Below, one piece after another: positions 1-9,739 of a stretch of 64,000 nt of DNA. Both the position numbers and the translations under genes were made by a program. The stretch's first letter is position 1; the number at the start of each line of letters is the position of its first letter. The notes under the pieces are model-generated. The model made no database searches and had not been told where the DNA came from. It saw only the letters and a program-made list of their open reading frames with translations. The stretch lies in contig JAJEJG010000006.1 in assembly GCA_022828225.1 (NCBI GenBank), positions 1 through 64,000 on the forward strand, given 5' to 3'. This DNA is from Nitrospirales bacterium (GTDB lineage Bacteria > Nitrospirota > Nitrospiria > Nitrospirales > UBA8639).

Positions 1-28
1 TAGAATAGGTGTCTGGGCATCGATCAGC

Positions 29-304
29 ATGCCAGCCGGATTGAAAACGATTCGTGTTTACCTTTTGACGAAGGAATGCCTAACTATGAACACTCCTCAA
101 TCTTCTCAATCCAAAGGTAGTGTCAGTGAGGATCTGCGAGAGCTTCGGAAGTCTTGTCGGCTGTCCTGGGAACAGACGCCAGATGGTCCACTCTCATTGA
201 GTCGTGATCACGATGAGTTGTCACTTCGCCTCTACTTTGATTTCCGGCAAAAGGAGCTAAAGAGGATACTCGGTCAATCATCGTCTCGCGGAGATTGGGC
301 ATAG
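29..304 (+). CDS. Hypothetical protein
   Basis: An open frame of 91 codons that I do not recognise. An internal ATG at 86 gives a 72-residue protein beginning MNTPQSSQ and may be the true start. The product is hydrophilic and rich in Ser, Arg and Leu, with no signal peptide or membrane segment. It sits at the window edge, so its upstream context is missing. It may be a small accessory gene or a chance frame; support is weak. Confidence 0.3.
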   Translation: MPAGLKTIRVYLLTKECLTMNTPQSSQSKGSVSEDLRELRKSCRLSWEQTPDGPLSLSRDHDELSLRLYFDFRQKELKRILGQSSSRGDWA

Positions 305-489
305 CAGCTTTCCTCATCTGTTAAGTTACCTGCTTAAGCCCCAGTTAAAAAAGGATTTCAAAGGGGTTATACTGGCCCCTCTTCCCGAAGTCCAACACAG
401 CGAAAATCGGAAATCGACCAAAGAGGAATTGAATCAACGTTTCAAACTGGAACTGCGGTAACTTTTAGTTTCAGGAAAGACTTTCAGAG

Positions 490-1050
490 ATGATGAAACA
501 AACGATAATCATACTGATTGTCCTGGTCTCCCTTGTGACGGGAAGGGGGAGTGTATGGGCTGACAGTAACAACCCCTTCGGTTTCGAAACAATGAAGCAT
601 CCCATAAAGTATGGATATTGCAAAAGAGACCTGAGACACTCTAAGAGGCTTGCTGGGTATTATCGGTGCAGTTCTGCACCAAGACCACATCCTGATCTTG
701 GATCTTATGACTTGTGGTTTGTTGATGGTATTGGCCTATGCAGCATTACGGCCCACACGGTAGGAGACTTGTTAGCTCCTGATATTGTTGAACAGTTCAA
801 GGACCAGATCACTAAAAAATATGGAACTGCCCGAACGCGAGAAACTTCTATTATTGCCTTCCCCAAAGGGTTTGATCCCCAATATGTTTGGTTTCTTGAA
901 GACGGAGATGAAGGAATTGGTGATGTGAGCATGATCGACATCACGGCCGATCACAATTCGCCTCCATCATGGATTCGTATCCATTTTAGTCTGACTAAAC
1001 ATGCGAGTTGCTTGAAAAAACTTGACGAAAAAAGGAATCAGGCTTTTTAA
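490..1050 (+). CDS. Secreted hypothetical protein
   Basis: The protein is 186 aa. It begins with a short Lys-containing n-region and a hydrophobic stretch (residues 3-19), followed by VWA-DS at about 23-26, a good signal peptidase I site, so it is probably periplasmic. The mature part carries at least four cysteines (in YC, RC, LC and SC contexts), which could form disulfides. It contains no domain I recognise. Two adjacent ATGs (490 and 493) could serve as the start; an AGGAAAG-like Shine-Dalgarno lies upstream. It stands alone between long gaps in an accessory-looking stretch. Confidence 0.6.
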   Translation: MMKQTIIILIVLVSLVTGRGSVWADSNNPFGFETMKHPIKYGYCKRDLRHSKRLAGYYRCSSAPRPHPDLGSYDLWFVDGIGLCSITAHTVGDLLAPDIVEQFKDQITKKYGTARTRETSIIAFPKGFDPQYVWFLEDGDEGIGDVSMIDITADHNSPPSWIRIHFSLTKHASCLKKLDEKRNQAF

Positions 1051-1255
1051 GCGATAGATGGCTGCTACTAATCTGAATGGTCAGTTCTTGCGCTCAGCCT
1101 TTTGCAGATTTTGATACATAATTATCACTGACCGCATGGCAGCACTGTTCTAGGCCATTCCAGGAAAGTCGATGACGTATGCCGGAATGACGGGAAAAGC
1201 GTAGGGGATTCAACTGAACTTGTTTTTTCTTTTTCTGTTAAAATATACTCAAGCT

Positions 1256-1627
1256 ATGGATTCCATAAAAGACAAAATGACGATTCACCATGAATCGACA
1301 CCTTTCTTCACTTTCGACAATGGATTGAATGCTCAAATGGGGTCTACAGGGATTTTTATTCGCCCCAATGAAAATCCATTGAATCCTCCTCTCCGCTTTA
1401 TTAGAAACTTTGTTGTTCCCGAAGATTTTGAGCAGAAGACTTTTCTTGATTATTTGGATGACGTTTACACTTCGCCAGATCAAATAGAGCTTCTTCCAAT
1501 AAAAAGAAATCCTTTGCTATCTTATCTATGGACCATGCATCGCGTAAATCGTGTGATCAAACAGGTCTTTAGCAGCCTTCCTCGCATTGATGAATTAAAA
1601 AATGACGAACCGCGAAGAACCTCCTGA
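1256..1627 (+). CDS. Hypothetical protein overlapping a DUF2335 gene
   Basis: The likely start is the ATG at 1256 (MDSIKDKM, 123 aa); an in-frame upstream codon at 1220 would add a hydrophobic 12-residue extension that looks artefactual. The protein is soluble and I recognise no domain. Its last 26 bases overlap the start of the next gene, so the two are probably translated together. AT-rich codon use is more marked here than in the pyr genes downstream, which fits an acquired origin (by eye only). Confidence 0.45.
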   Translation: MDSIKDKMTIHHESTPFFTFDNGLNAQMGSTGIFIRPNENPLNPPLRFIRNFVVPEDFEQKTFLDYLDDVYTSPDQIELLPIKRNPLLSYLWTMHRVNRVIKQVFSSLPRIDELKNDEPRRTS

Positions 1628-2012
1628 ATCCCAGCTAAAACCTGACCCCATTCAGAAACTCCCTCCATTACCACCGGGCGATCAAGGCCCTATCATAGAG
1701 TTTCGCGTAGGCCCATTCCCCCCACCTGATGAACTGCGACAGTATGAACAACTTTTACCAGGGTTCACAGACAGATCTATGGCATTTATTGAAAATGAGC
1801 AAAGAGCGCAAATCGATGCACAAAATCAAGTATCCAGCAATCAAAGACTCCAAATAATATTGTCTGGGGTTATCTCCGCTTTGACAATTATTGCAGGGGT
1901 GATTCTTGCTTTGTTGGGCTATCCATCCCAAGGGATAATATTTGGTCTAGGTGGTACACTGCTTGGAACCATTCGATTTATTATTGGACGTTTTTTCAAT
2001 GGACATGGATAA
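1602..2012 (+). CDS. DUF2335 family membrane protein
   Basis: The protein is 136 aa. A Pro-rich N-terminal half leads to a segment typical of DUF2335 (PPPDELRQYEQLLPG, then a Phe-Ile-Glu-rich helix, about residues 45-68). Two hydrophobic helices follow at about 83-105 and 109-128. The layout predicts a cytoplasmic N-terminus and a two-helix membrane anchor. The family has no settled function; members are small membrane proteins scattered in bacteria and phages. The 26-base overlap with the previous gene suggests a functional pair. Confidence 0.7.
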   Translation: MTNREEPPESQLKPDPIQKLPPLPPGDQGPIIEFRVGPFPPPDELRQYEQLLPGFTDRSMAFIENEQRAQIDAQNQVSSNQRLQIILSGVISALTIIAGVILALLGYPSQGIIFGLGGTLLGTIRFIIGRFFNGHG

Positions 2013-2050
2013 AATCCATTTCGTAGCTATAAATTACTCAGGAGAAACCA

Positions 2051-2308
2051 ATGAGGTACATGCTTTGCTACGATTTGTATAAACCTGCTCAAAACTACGA
2101 GGCCCTCTATAAAACATTACGAGAAAATTTTGGAGCCACACGGGTTCTTTACTCTCAATGGGTGTTTCGCCGAATTAACACAAATGCTGCTGGTCTACGA
2201 GACTATTTCAAAAAATTTTTGGACAGTGACGACCGCCTTCTGATTGTTTCTCTCGATAGCTCCGACTGGGCTGGATGGAACCTTATCTCCAAGATCAGTG
2301 AATTGTAG
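2051..2308 (+). CDS. Cas2-like / SinR-family small protein
   Basis: The protein is 85 aa. Its N-terminus (MRYMLCYDLYKPAQNYEALY) matches the first beta strand, Asp and helix of proteins annotated as SinR family, which share the Cas2/VapD ferredoxin-like fold. The tail DDRLLIVSLDSSDW looks like the last strands of that fold. An AGGAGA Shine-Dalgarno lies 6-7 bases before the ATG. There is no cas1 or CRISPR array nearby, so a role in spacer acquisition is unlikely. Stand-alone relatives are suspected nucleases or toxin-like proteins; activity here is unknown. Confidence 0.65.
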   Translation: MRYMLCYDLYKPAQNYEALYKTLRENFGATRVLYSQWVFRRINTNAAGLRDYFKKFLDSDDRLLIVSLDSSDWAGWNLISKISEL

Positions 2309-2459
2309 ATTGCTTGTTAAGGGTTCGAGTGCCCTGCCTTCCTCTTTCAACTCCGGTTCCAAATGAATGCCCCTTGCCAACAGTAGACTTTCATATTGTT
2401 CCTCCTGAAATGCGGTTTTTCTCTGTCAAGTTATCTCCGTAATTCCCGGCAACAAAACC

Positions 2460-2488
2460 TTGACTAAACCGTTCTGACCTTTTAGGAT
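2460..2488 (+). promoter_or_regulatory. Predicted sigma-70 promoter of the pyr operon
   Basis: A TTGACT -35 hexamer (2460-2465) and a TAGGAT -10 hexamer (2483-2488) are separated by exactly 17 bases. Transcription would start near 2495 and give a leader of about 125 nt before pyrR. No other comparable promoter was seen in the gap. Confidence 0.6.
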
Positions 2489-2536
2489 GAAGACACCTTT
2501 AATGCTCATCCTGCGAGGTGAGGAAGGAGTTTTTTC

Positions 2537-4112
<1,576 letters not shown>

Positions 4113-4151
4113 CCGTGGTGAAGATGAAAATAGACGGCAACACTCTGAGTA

Positions 4152-4251
4152 GTCATTCCCGCGAACGCGGGAATCCAGGGTCTTTCGCCTTCACGAACGA
4201 AGGGAAAAACAAAGACGCTGAATCCTCGATTAAAAATGTCGAGGATGACAG
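4152..4251. repeat. Palindromic repeat, family A, copy 1
   Basis: The unit has outer arms of the GTCATTCCCG / CGAGGATGAC type, inner blocks related to CCAGTGTCTTT and AAAGACGCTGGAT, and a small inner palindrome at the left (CCCGCGAACGCGGG). Copies also occur near 8.7, 14.7, 17.7 and 35.0 kb. It fills the gap between pyrB and pyrC inside the operon and ends about 20 bases before the pyrC start. Confidence 0.8.
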
Positions 4252-4273
4252 AAGCTAGGAACAGTAAACTTCT

Positions 4274-5578
4274 ATGGAAAATGACATGAAAGTTCTTATC
4301 GCCGGAGGGCGGGTTGTCGATCCCGGCCATTGGAACGGCGTGGCCGACGTGTTGATCGAAGGCGGAAAAATCAGCGCGGTCGAGCCGAACCTGCAAGAAA
4401 AATTTCAGAAGGTCAAAGCGCTGAAGATGATCGATGCGAAGGGATTGCTCGTCTGTCCGGGTTTTGTGGATTTGCACGTCCATTTTCGGGAACCGGGATT
4501 CGAATATAAGGAAACGATTGCCACGGGCAGCGCCGCGGCCGTGGCCGGCGGCTTCACCTCGGTGTGTTGCATGCCCAACACCCAGCCCGTCAACGATTCC
4601 CGGTCGATCACGGAATTTATCCTTGCCCAGGCCGCGGCTGCCCGGAAAGCCAGGGTCTTCCCCATCGGCGCGATTACCAAGGGCTCGAAAGGGGAAGAAC
4701 TCGCGGAGATCGGAGAACTGGTCGATGCCGGCTGCGTGGCCGTTTCCGACGACGGGGTTCCGGTCATGAACAGTCTGGTCATGCGTCGAGCCATGGAATA
4801 TGCCTCGGCGTTTCATCTTCCGGTGATCGATCACTGCGAAGACTCGATGCTCTCGCGAGGCGGCAGCATGCATGAAGGCGCGGTATCGACCGAACTGGGC
4901 ATTCCCGGAATCCCGAAAGCCGCGGAAGAAGTCATGGTCGCCCGGAATATCGCCCTGGCCGAATTGACCGGCGCCCGGTTACATTTGCCTCACGTCAGCA
5001 CGGTGGGCTCGGTCCGGATGGTGCGGGAAGCCAAGGCGCGCGGGATTCCCGTCACCGCCGAAGCCTGCCCGCATCACTTTTCGCTTACGGATGAAGCCGT
5101 GCGTTCTTATGACGCCAATGCCAAAATGAATCCCCCGTTACGGACTGATGAGGACGTGCAGGCTATCAGGGGAGGGTTGCGCGACAATACCATCGACATC
5201 GTGGCTACCGATCATGCGCCGCATGCCGTGCAGGAGAAACAATTGGAATTCGACGCTGCTCCGTTCGGTATCATCGGGTTGGAAACGGCATTCCCGCTCA
5301 CCCTGAACCTTGTCGAGGAAGGGATCCTGTCGTTGGCGCAGGCCATTGACAAACTGACGCGGGAGCCGGCTCAGGTCTTTGGTTTGCCCTACGGCACCTT
5401 GGTCCCTGGAGTCGCGGCGGATGTCACGCTGATCGACCCGAATGCCACGTGGGTTGTGGATACCGCCCGGCTGCATTCCCTGAGCCGCAATACGCCGTTT
5501 GCGGGTTGGACCATGAAAGGGAAGGTGGTCAAGACGTTCGTCGGCGGGAACGTGGTGTATGATCGGGATGAACAATGA
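4274..5578 (+). CDS. pyrC: Dihydroorotase
   Basis: It closes carbamoyl-aspartate to dihydroorotate, the third pyrimidine step. The metal-binding signature HVHFREPG is at residues 68-75 and ATDHAPH near 310-316, typical of class I dihydroorotase (434 aa, about 430 expected). Another metal ligand region lies in DHCED. The ATG at 4274 has only a weak ribosome site; ATG 4286 (MKVLIAGG) is an alternative. A family A repeat separates it from pyrB, but strand and pathway indicate one operon. Confidence 0.96.
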   Translation: MENDMKVLIAGGRVVDPGHWNGVADVLIEGGKISAVEPNLQEKFQKVKALKMIDAKGLLVCPGFVDLHVHFREPGFEYKETIATGSAAAVAGGFTSVCCMPNTQPVNDSRSITEFILAQAAAARKARVFPIGAITKGSKGEELAEIGELVDAGCVAVSDDGVPVMNSLVMRRAMEYASAFHLPVIDHCEDSMLSRGGSMHEGAVSTELGIPGIPKAAEEVMVARNIALAELTGARLHLPHVSTVGSVRMVREAKARGIPVTAEACPHHFSLTDEAVRSYDANAKMNPPLRTDEDVQAIRGGLRDNTIDIVATDHAPHAVQEKQLEFDAAPFGIIGLETAFPLTLNLVEEGILSLAQAIDKLTREPAQVFGLPYGTLVPGVAADVTLIDPNATWVVDTARLHSLSRNTPFAGWTMKGKVVKTFVGGNVVYDRDEQ

Positions 5579-5636
5579 TGTGCGGAAAATGACGAATCCG
5601 TTTCATCCCGGCCGGCACGTCCGGCAGGAGCCATGA

Positions 5637-6173
5637 ATGGTCCGACGTACTTCAGGCTGGCAGCTTTCCTGTTCCCTGCTGGAATTGCTGGGGCTCATGA
5701 TGTGGATCGGAAGCCTGACCGCGCTCCTGACGATGGTGATTCCCGCGGTGTTCAATACCCTGGGGATGGAAACGGGCGGCCGGTTTTTGCGCCGCGTCTT
5801 TGACGGGTATAATGCCGTCACCGTGGGCGTCGTCGTGGTGCTGGTCGGCACGGCGTCTTTTCGCTATTGGAAGCACCGGCAGGAGCCGGATGCGAATTTG
5901 CCGGTGAAACGATCCGAGGTCGGTCTGTTGACGGCCCTCGCGTTGGGGACGGTTTTGGTGGTTGTGGTCCTGGGACCGAAAGCCGTTGCCTTACAGGAGA
6001 TCGCGTTTGAAGCGGACTCGCAGGAAGCAAAGAAAACGGCCCTTGAGGCCTTTTTTCGCATGCACATGATTGTGCGGGCCCTCCATCTGATCAATGCCGG
6101 GCTGGCTATCAGCTTGCTCACAGTCAAGTTCCGGCACTGGGTTCGGAACCAAGGCGCATTTGGGTTTGAATGA
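5637..6173 (+). CDS. DUF4149 membrane protein
   Basis: The protein is 178 aa with four predicted membrane helices at about residues 14-40, 58-78, 97-118 and 145-165. The pattern WIGSL in helix 1 and a Pro-bearing VIPAVF downstream are typical of DUF4149 (TMEM205-like) proteins. No catalytic residue is evident and the family function is unknown. It lies 58 bases after pyrC on the same strand and before the repeat-filled gap upstream of carA, so it may be the last gene of the first pyr transcript. Confidence 0.75.
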   Translation: MVRRTSGWQLSCSLLELLGLMMWIGSLTALLTMVIPAVFNTLGMETGGRFLRRVFDGYNAVTVGVVVVLVGTASFRYWKHRQEPDANLPVKRSEVGLLTALALGTVLVVVVLGPKAVALQEIAFEADSQEAKKTALEAFFRMHMIVRALHLINAGLAISLLTVKFRHWVRNQGAFGFE

Positions 6174-6213
6174 GGGTTATATTTCTGTGCGGAACACGGT
6201 TTGCCGCATTTTT

Positions 6214-6360
6214 CCTCCCCTTTGTAAGGGGAGGATAGGAGGGGTGGAGTTTCGATCTTTGTAGCCGTGCCATCTTATGGCGCTTCTTCTTGGCCGCATG
6301 AGATGCGGCAGCTACAATGCGTTCTACCTCCCCTTCACCCCTCCTTACAAAGGAGGGGAA
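6214..6360. repeat. Paired palindromic repeat, family B, copy 1
   Basis: A unit around CTCCCCTTTGTAAGGGGAGG is followed about 100 bases later by its inverted partner around CTCCTTACAAAGGAGGGG. Each half is itself a palindrome, and the two halves can pair with each other over a longer stem. With the adjacent family D unit it occupies most of the 285-base gap between the DUF4149 gene and carA. Confidence 0.8.
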
Positions 6361-6385
6361 AGACTGAGCAGAAATTTTCAACGAA

Positions 6386-6428
6386 TGCCTGTCCTGAGCC
6401 TGTCGAAGGGAGCGAAAACGGACAGGCA
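6386..6428. repeat. Short inverted repeat, family D, upstream of carA
   Basis: TGCCTGTCC (6386-6394) is perfectly repeated in inverse at 6420-6428, around an inner block CCTGAGCCTGTCGAAGG. A related unit lies at 30730-30779. The hairpin ends 30 bases before the carA GTG, close enough to affect its leader RNA. Confidence 0.65.
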
Positions 6429-6458
6429 TGACTCTAGAAAATCCGCGGTGCTATCGAC

Positions 6459-7637
6459 GTGAAAAAAGCGTTTCTCGCATTAGCCGACGGAACCGTTCTT
6501 GAAGGACGGGCGCTGGGATTTGAGGGGGAAACATCCGGTGAGGTGGTCTTTAATACCGCGATGACCGGGTACCAGGAAATCCTCACGGACCCGTCCTACA
6601 AGGGACAGATGGTGCTGATGACCTGCCCGCATATCGGCAATTACGGCATTTCGCCGGAGGATAATGAATCCCGTCGCACCTGGGCCGAAGGATTTATCGT
6701 CAACGAAGCGTCACGGCGCCCCAGTAATTGGCGCTCGGAGCTATCGTTGCACGAGTATCTGGAACATCATCGAATCGTGGGGATTGAAGGAATCGACACC
6801 CGGTTTCTGACGCGACACTTGCGCGACCATGGTTCGCAGGCGGGCATCATCTCCCACGGAACCGGCGCGAACGGTTCTCCGGACGCTCTCGTTGCCAAAG
6901 CCAAGGCGCTGCCCTCCATTTCCGAACAGGATCTGGTCGGGACCGTGACCTGCGATTCCGCGTATCATTGGAACGAAGGCACCGGTGCCTGGCCCCAACG
7001 GTTGAATGCGAACGGACAAGTCGATCCGGCTCCGGCGAGACAATTCCACGTTGTGGTCTACGATTTTGGCGTGAAACAGAATATTTTACGGCGGCTGGTG
7101 GATGAAGGGTGTACGGTCACCGTGGTTCCCGCATCCACGACGGCAGAGACGGTTCGCATCTTGAATCCGGACGGCGTGTTTTTGTCCAACGGTCCCGGGG
7201 ATCCCGAGGGGGTGTCCTATGCGGTGTCCCATATCCGGGATTTAATCGGATGGCGGCCGATCATGGGAATCTGTCTCGGTCACCAGATATTGGGATTGGC
7301 GTTGGGCCTCTCCGCGTACAAATTGAAATTCGGACATCACGGCGCCAACCATCCGGTGATGGATTTGCGATCCGGAAAAGTGGAGATCACGTCGCAAAAT
7401 CACAACTTTGCGGTTCGTCCGTCTTCGGCCGAACATGCTGATGGCCTGCTGGAGACACCCTGGGGGCCGTTCAAAGCCACGCACGTGAGTCTCAATGATC
7501 AATGCCTGGAAGGCCTCGTCGGAACGACGGTTCCGGTGCTCTCGGTCCAGTATCACCCGGAGGCCTCTCCGGGTCCGCATGATTCTTCATACCTGTTCAG
7601 TCAATTTCGAACCATGATGGAACAAGCCCATGTCTAA
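6459..7637 (+). CDS. carA: Carbamoyl-phosphate synthase small (glutaminase) subunit
   Basis: It releases ammonia from glutamine and channels it to CarB for carbamoyl phosphate, which feeds PyrB and arginine synthesis. The 392-aa protein has the N-terminal CPSase small domain and a class I glutamine amidotransferase domain. Catalytic Cys272 lies in GICLGHQ, and His366/Glu368 in QYHPEAS. The start is GTG at 6459, giving [12 protein letters not shown]. The 3' end overlaps the next gene by 8 bases, so the SppA-like protease is co-translated with it. Confidence 0.96.
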   Translation: MKKAFLALADGTVLEGRALGFEGETSGEVVFNTAMTGYQEILTDPSYKGQMVLMTCPHIGNYGISPEDNESRRTWAEGFIVNEASRRPSNWRSELSLHEYLEHHRIVGIEGIDTRFLTRHLRDHGSQAGIISHGTGANGSPDALVAKAKALPSISEQDLVGTVTCDSAYHWNEGTGAWPQRLNANGQVDPAPARQFHVVVYDFGVKQNILRRLVDEGCTVTVVPASTTAETVRILNPDGVFLSNGPGDPEGVSYAVSHIRDLIGWRPIMGICLGHQILGLALGLSAYKLKFGHHGANHPVMDLRSGKVEITSQNHNFAVRPSSAEHADGLLETPWGPFKATHVSLNDQCLEGLVGTTVPVLSVQYHPEASPGPHDSSYLFSQFRTMMEQAHV

Positions 7638-8598
7638 AATTTTGCTTCTCGGCCTCATGTTGCTGACGGCGACGGGCTGCATGACTTCGTCCTTTTTTCC
7701 CAAGACGAGCCCGTTGGAGGAAGTCGTGCTTTCGGGAGAGGGACGGGATAAAATCCTGCTGGTCGAGGTTTCCGGGGTTTTGACCTCCGCAAAACCCGGC
7801 GGCGTGCTTGACCGGTTCTTCGACCGGCTCAGCCTGCCGGCACGGTTCAAGGAAGAACTCGCCAAGGCTGAGGATGACGAGGACGTCAAGGCGATCGTCT
7901 TTCGGATCAACACGCCGGGAGGCACGGTCACGGCCTCGGATATTTTGTATCATGAAATTCAGGAATTGAAAAAAACCCGGGAAATCCCGGTCATTGCCTC
8001 CATCATGGACCTGGGCACCTCAGGCGGCTATTACGTGGCGATGGCCGCCGATCAGGTCGTGGCGCATCCATCGTCGGTCACGGGGAGTCTCGGTGTCATT
8101 ATGTTGACGCTCAACGCGTCGGGCCTGATGGAAAAAATCGGCGTCCGGGCCGATGCGGTGACGTCGGGACCCCATAAAGACATGGGATCGCCGTTTCGCA
8201 CCATGACCGACCAGGACCGCGCCATTTTTCAGGGTGTGATCGATAATTTTTATGACCGGTTCCTGCGGGTTATTGAACAGGGGAGACCGAATCTCAAGCC
8301 CGAAACCATTCGCCAATTGGCTGATGGTCGAATTTATTCGGCAACCCAGGCTAAAGACCACGGATTGGTTGATGTGATAGGCTATCTGGATGACGCCCTT
8401 GAACTCGCCAAGAAGAAGGCCGGAATTAAAGAGGCGCAGGTTGTCATGTATCAGCGGGCAGGCGGCTATCACCCGAATATTTATGCCCAAGGGCCGGGAG
8501 GACTTGCCCGGAACGATTGGGCTTTTCCCAAACTCGATCCGGTTTCGCTGCTGCTGGCGGGAGGCACGCCGGCGTTTATGTATCTTTGGCTTCCGTAA
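7630..8598 (+). CDS. SppA-like signal peptide peptidase (S49), lipoprotein
   Basis: The protein is 322 aa. The N-terminus has a lipoprotein signal ending LLTATGC (Cys17). The S49 protease core contains the nucleophile Ser131 in TSGGYYVA and general base Lys183 in GPHKDMGS; the spacing of 52 equals that of Bacillus SppA (Ser147/Lys199). This is a short, single-domain SppA expected to cleave leftover signal peptides in the membrane. Its start overlaps carA, an unusual partnership. There is no evident metal site or second protease domain. Confidence 0.88.
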   Translation: MSKILLLGLMLLTATGCMTSSFFPKTSPLEEVVLSGEGRDKILLVEVSGVLTSAKPGGVLDRFFDRLSLPARFKEELAKAEDDEDVKAIVFRINTPGGTVTASDILYHEIQELKKTREIPVIASIMDLGTSGGYYVAMAADQVVAHPSSVTGSLGVIMLTLNASGLMEKIGVRADAVTSGPHKDMGSPFRTMTDQDRAIFQGVIDNFYDRFLRVIEQGRPNLKPETIRQLADGRIYSATQAKDHGLVDVIGYLDDALELAKKKAGIKEAQVVMYQRAGGYHPNIYAQGPGGLARNDWAFPKLDPVSLLLAGGTPAFMYLWLP

Positions 8599-8663
8599 AG
8601 AATTTCTTATGCAGGTTTGGAGAGGTACGCTAAGGAATGAAAATGATATGCCTTTCTCTATTC

Positions 8664-8797
8664 TGTCATCCTCGACATCTTTAATCGAGGATCCAGCGTC
8701 TTTGCTTTTCTCTTCGTCCGTGAAGACAAAAGACACTGGATTCCTACAGATCGCCTGGATCCCCGATCAAGTCGGGGACAAGCGTCGGGAATGACAG
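8664..8797. repeat. Palindromic repeat, family A, copy 2
   Basis: This copy is bounded by CTGTCATCC and GGGAATGACAG and has a ~30-base extension near the right end (GATCGCCTGGATCCCC) also seen in copy 3. It lies between the sppA-like and M48 genes. The bases just past its right end provide the GGGAG ribosome site of the M48 gene. Confidence 0.8.
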
Positions 8798-8812
8798 AAG
8801 GGAGCTATTTTT

Positions 8813-9733
8813 ATGCTAACGACTGTCGGGATGAATCGTATCGTCATGAATTTCTCAAGACCTCAGCTTCAGAACATTGCCATCCTTTGCGGGCTCCTGT
8901 TGTTGGCCGGGTGCATCAAGGCCCCGGGGACCGCGCGCGACCAGGTGATCTTTCTTTCGGAGGAAAAGGAAATCGCATTGGGAGTCAGTGCGTTCCGCGA
9001 CGTGTTGCGACAGGCCCGGCTGAGCGCGAATCCCGAAATCAATGAACTGGTCAATCGCGTGGGCCGGCGTATTGCCGAGGCAGCCGACAAACCGGAATAC
9101 CATTGGGAATTTGCGGTCATTCAAGACGACAGCATGGTGAATGCCTTTGCTTTGCCCGGAGGCAAAGTTGCGATTTTTACGGGCATCCTGAAACACGCGA
9201 AGAACGAAGACGGGCTGGCCACGGTCATGGCTCATGAAGTCGCGCATGCCCTTCAGCGCCATGGCGCCGAACGTATGAGTCGTGGCATTCTCGATCAAAT
9301 CGCCCAAATCGGCATGATTGCCGGGGCAGCCAGCGGCGCCGTCAATCCCCAACTCGCCATGGGCGCCATGAGCGCGTACGGCGTAGGCGTGACGCTTCCG
9401 CACAATCGAAAACAGGAATCGGAAGCTGACTACGTCGGGCTGAAACTCATGGCAAAGGCCGGATACGACCCGCGTGAAGCCATTGGTTTCTGGGAGCGAA
9501 TGAGTGGATGCCCCAAACAGATGATCGGAAAGTATTGTTTCCGCTCAAACGCGGCCGTCCCCGAATTTCTTTCGACTCACCCTTCAGACGTCACGCGGAT
9601 TCGACAAATAGAGGCATGGATTCCCGAGGCCATGAAACATTATCGACCTCACGAAGATGATGGCGACCCGGCCATTGGCTCAAGTACCCCCGAACCCTCA
9701 CCGCCGCCTCAATCCGCACCTTCAAAGAGCTGA
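8813..9733 (+). CDS. M48 family metalloprotease, lipoprotein
   Basis: The protein is 306 aa. The lipobox LLLLAGC places it as a lipoprotein (Cys near residue 34 from this start). The zinc site HEVAH is at 141-145, and the third ligand is likely the Glu of ESEADYVG about 60 residues on, the classical M48B layout of BepA/LoiP-like proteases that act on outer-membrane assembly. A short Pro-rich tail follows. Alternative starts are ATG 8831 and 8846. It sits between sppA and carB on the same strand, so two envelope proteases are embedded in the carbamoyl-phosphate genes. Confidence 0.9.
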   Translation: MLTTVGMNRIVMNFSRPQLQNIAILCGLLLLAGCIKAPGTARDQVIFLSEEKEIALGVSAFRDVLRQARLSANPEINELVNRVGRRIAEAADKPEYHWEFAVIQDDSMVNAFALPGGKVAIFTGILKHAKNEDGLATVMAHEVAHALQRHGAERMSRGILDQIAQIGMIAGAASGAVNPQLAMGAMSAYGVGVTLPHNRKQESEADYVGLKLMAKAGYDPREAIGFWERMSGCPKQMIGKYCFRSNAAVPEFLSTHPSDVTRIRQIEAWIPEAMKHYRPHEDDGDPAIGSSTPEPSPPPQSAPSKS

Positions 9734-9739
9734 CGCTTC

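Noticed and set aside
1150-1195. A possible relic of a family A repeat (GGAATGACGGG edge)
   Set aside because: Only the edge block is shared; the inner blocks are missing, so it may be chance.
2051-2308. The Cas2-like protein as part of a CRISPR-Cas system
   Set aside because: No cas1, effector or repeat-spacer array is present; stand-alone SinR/VapD-type relatives are common.
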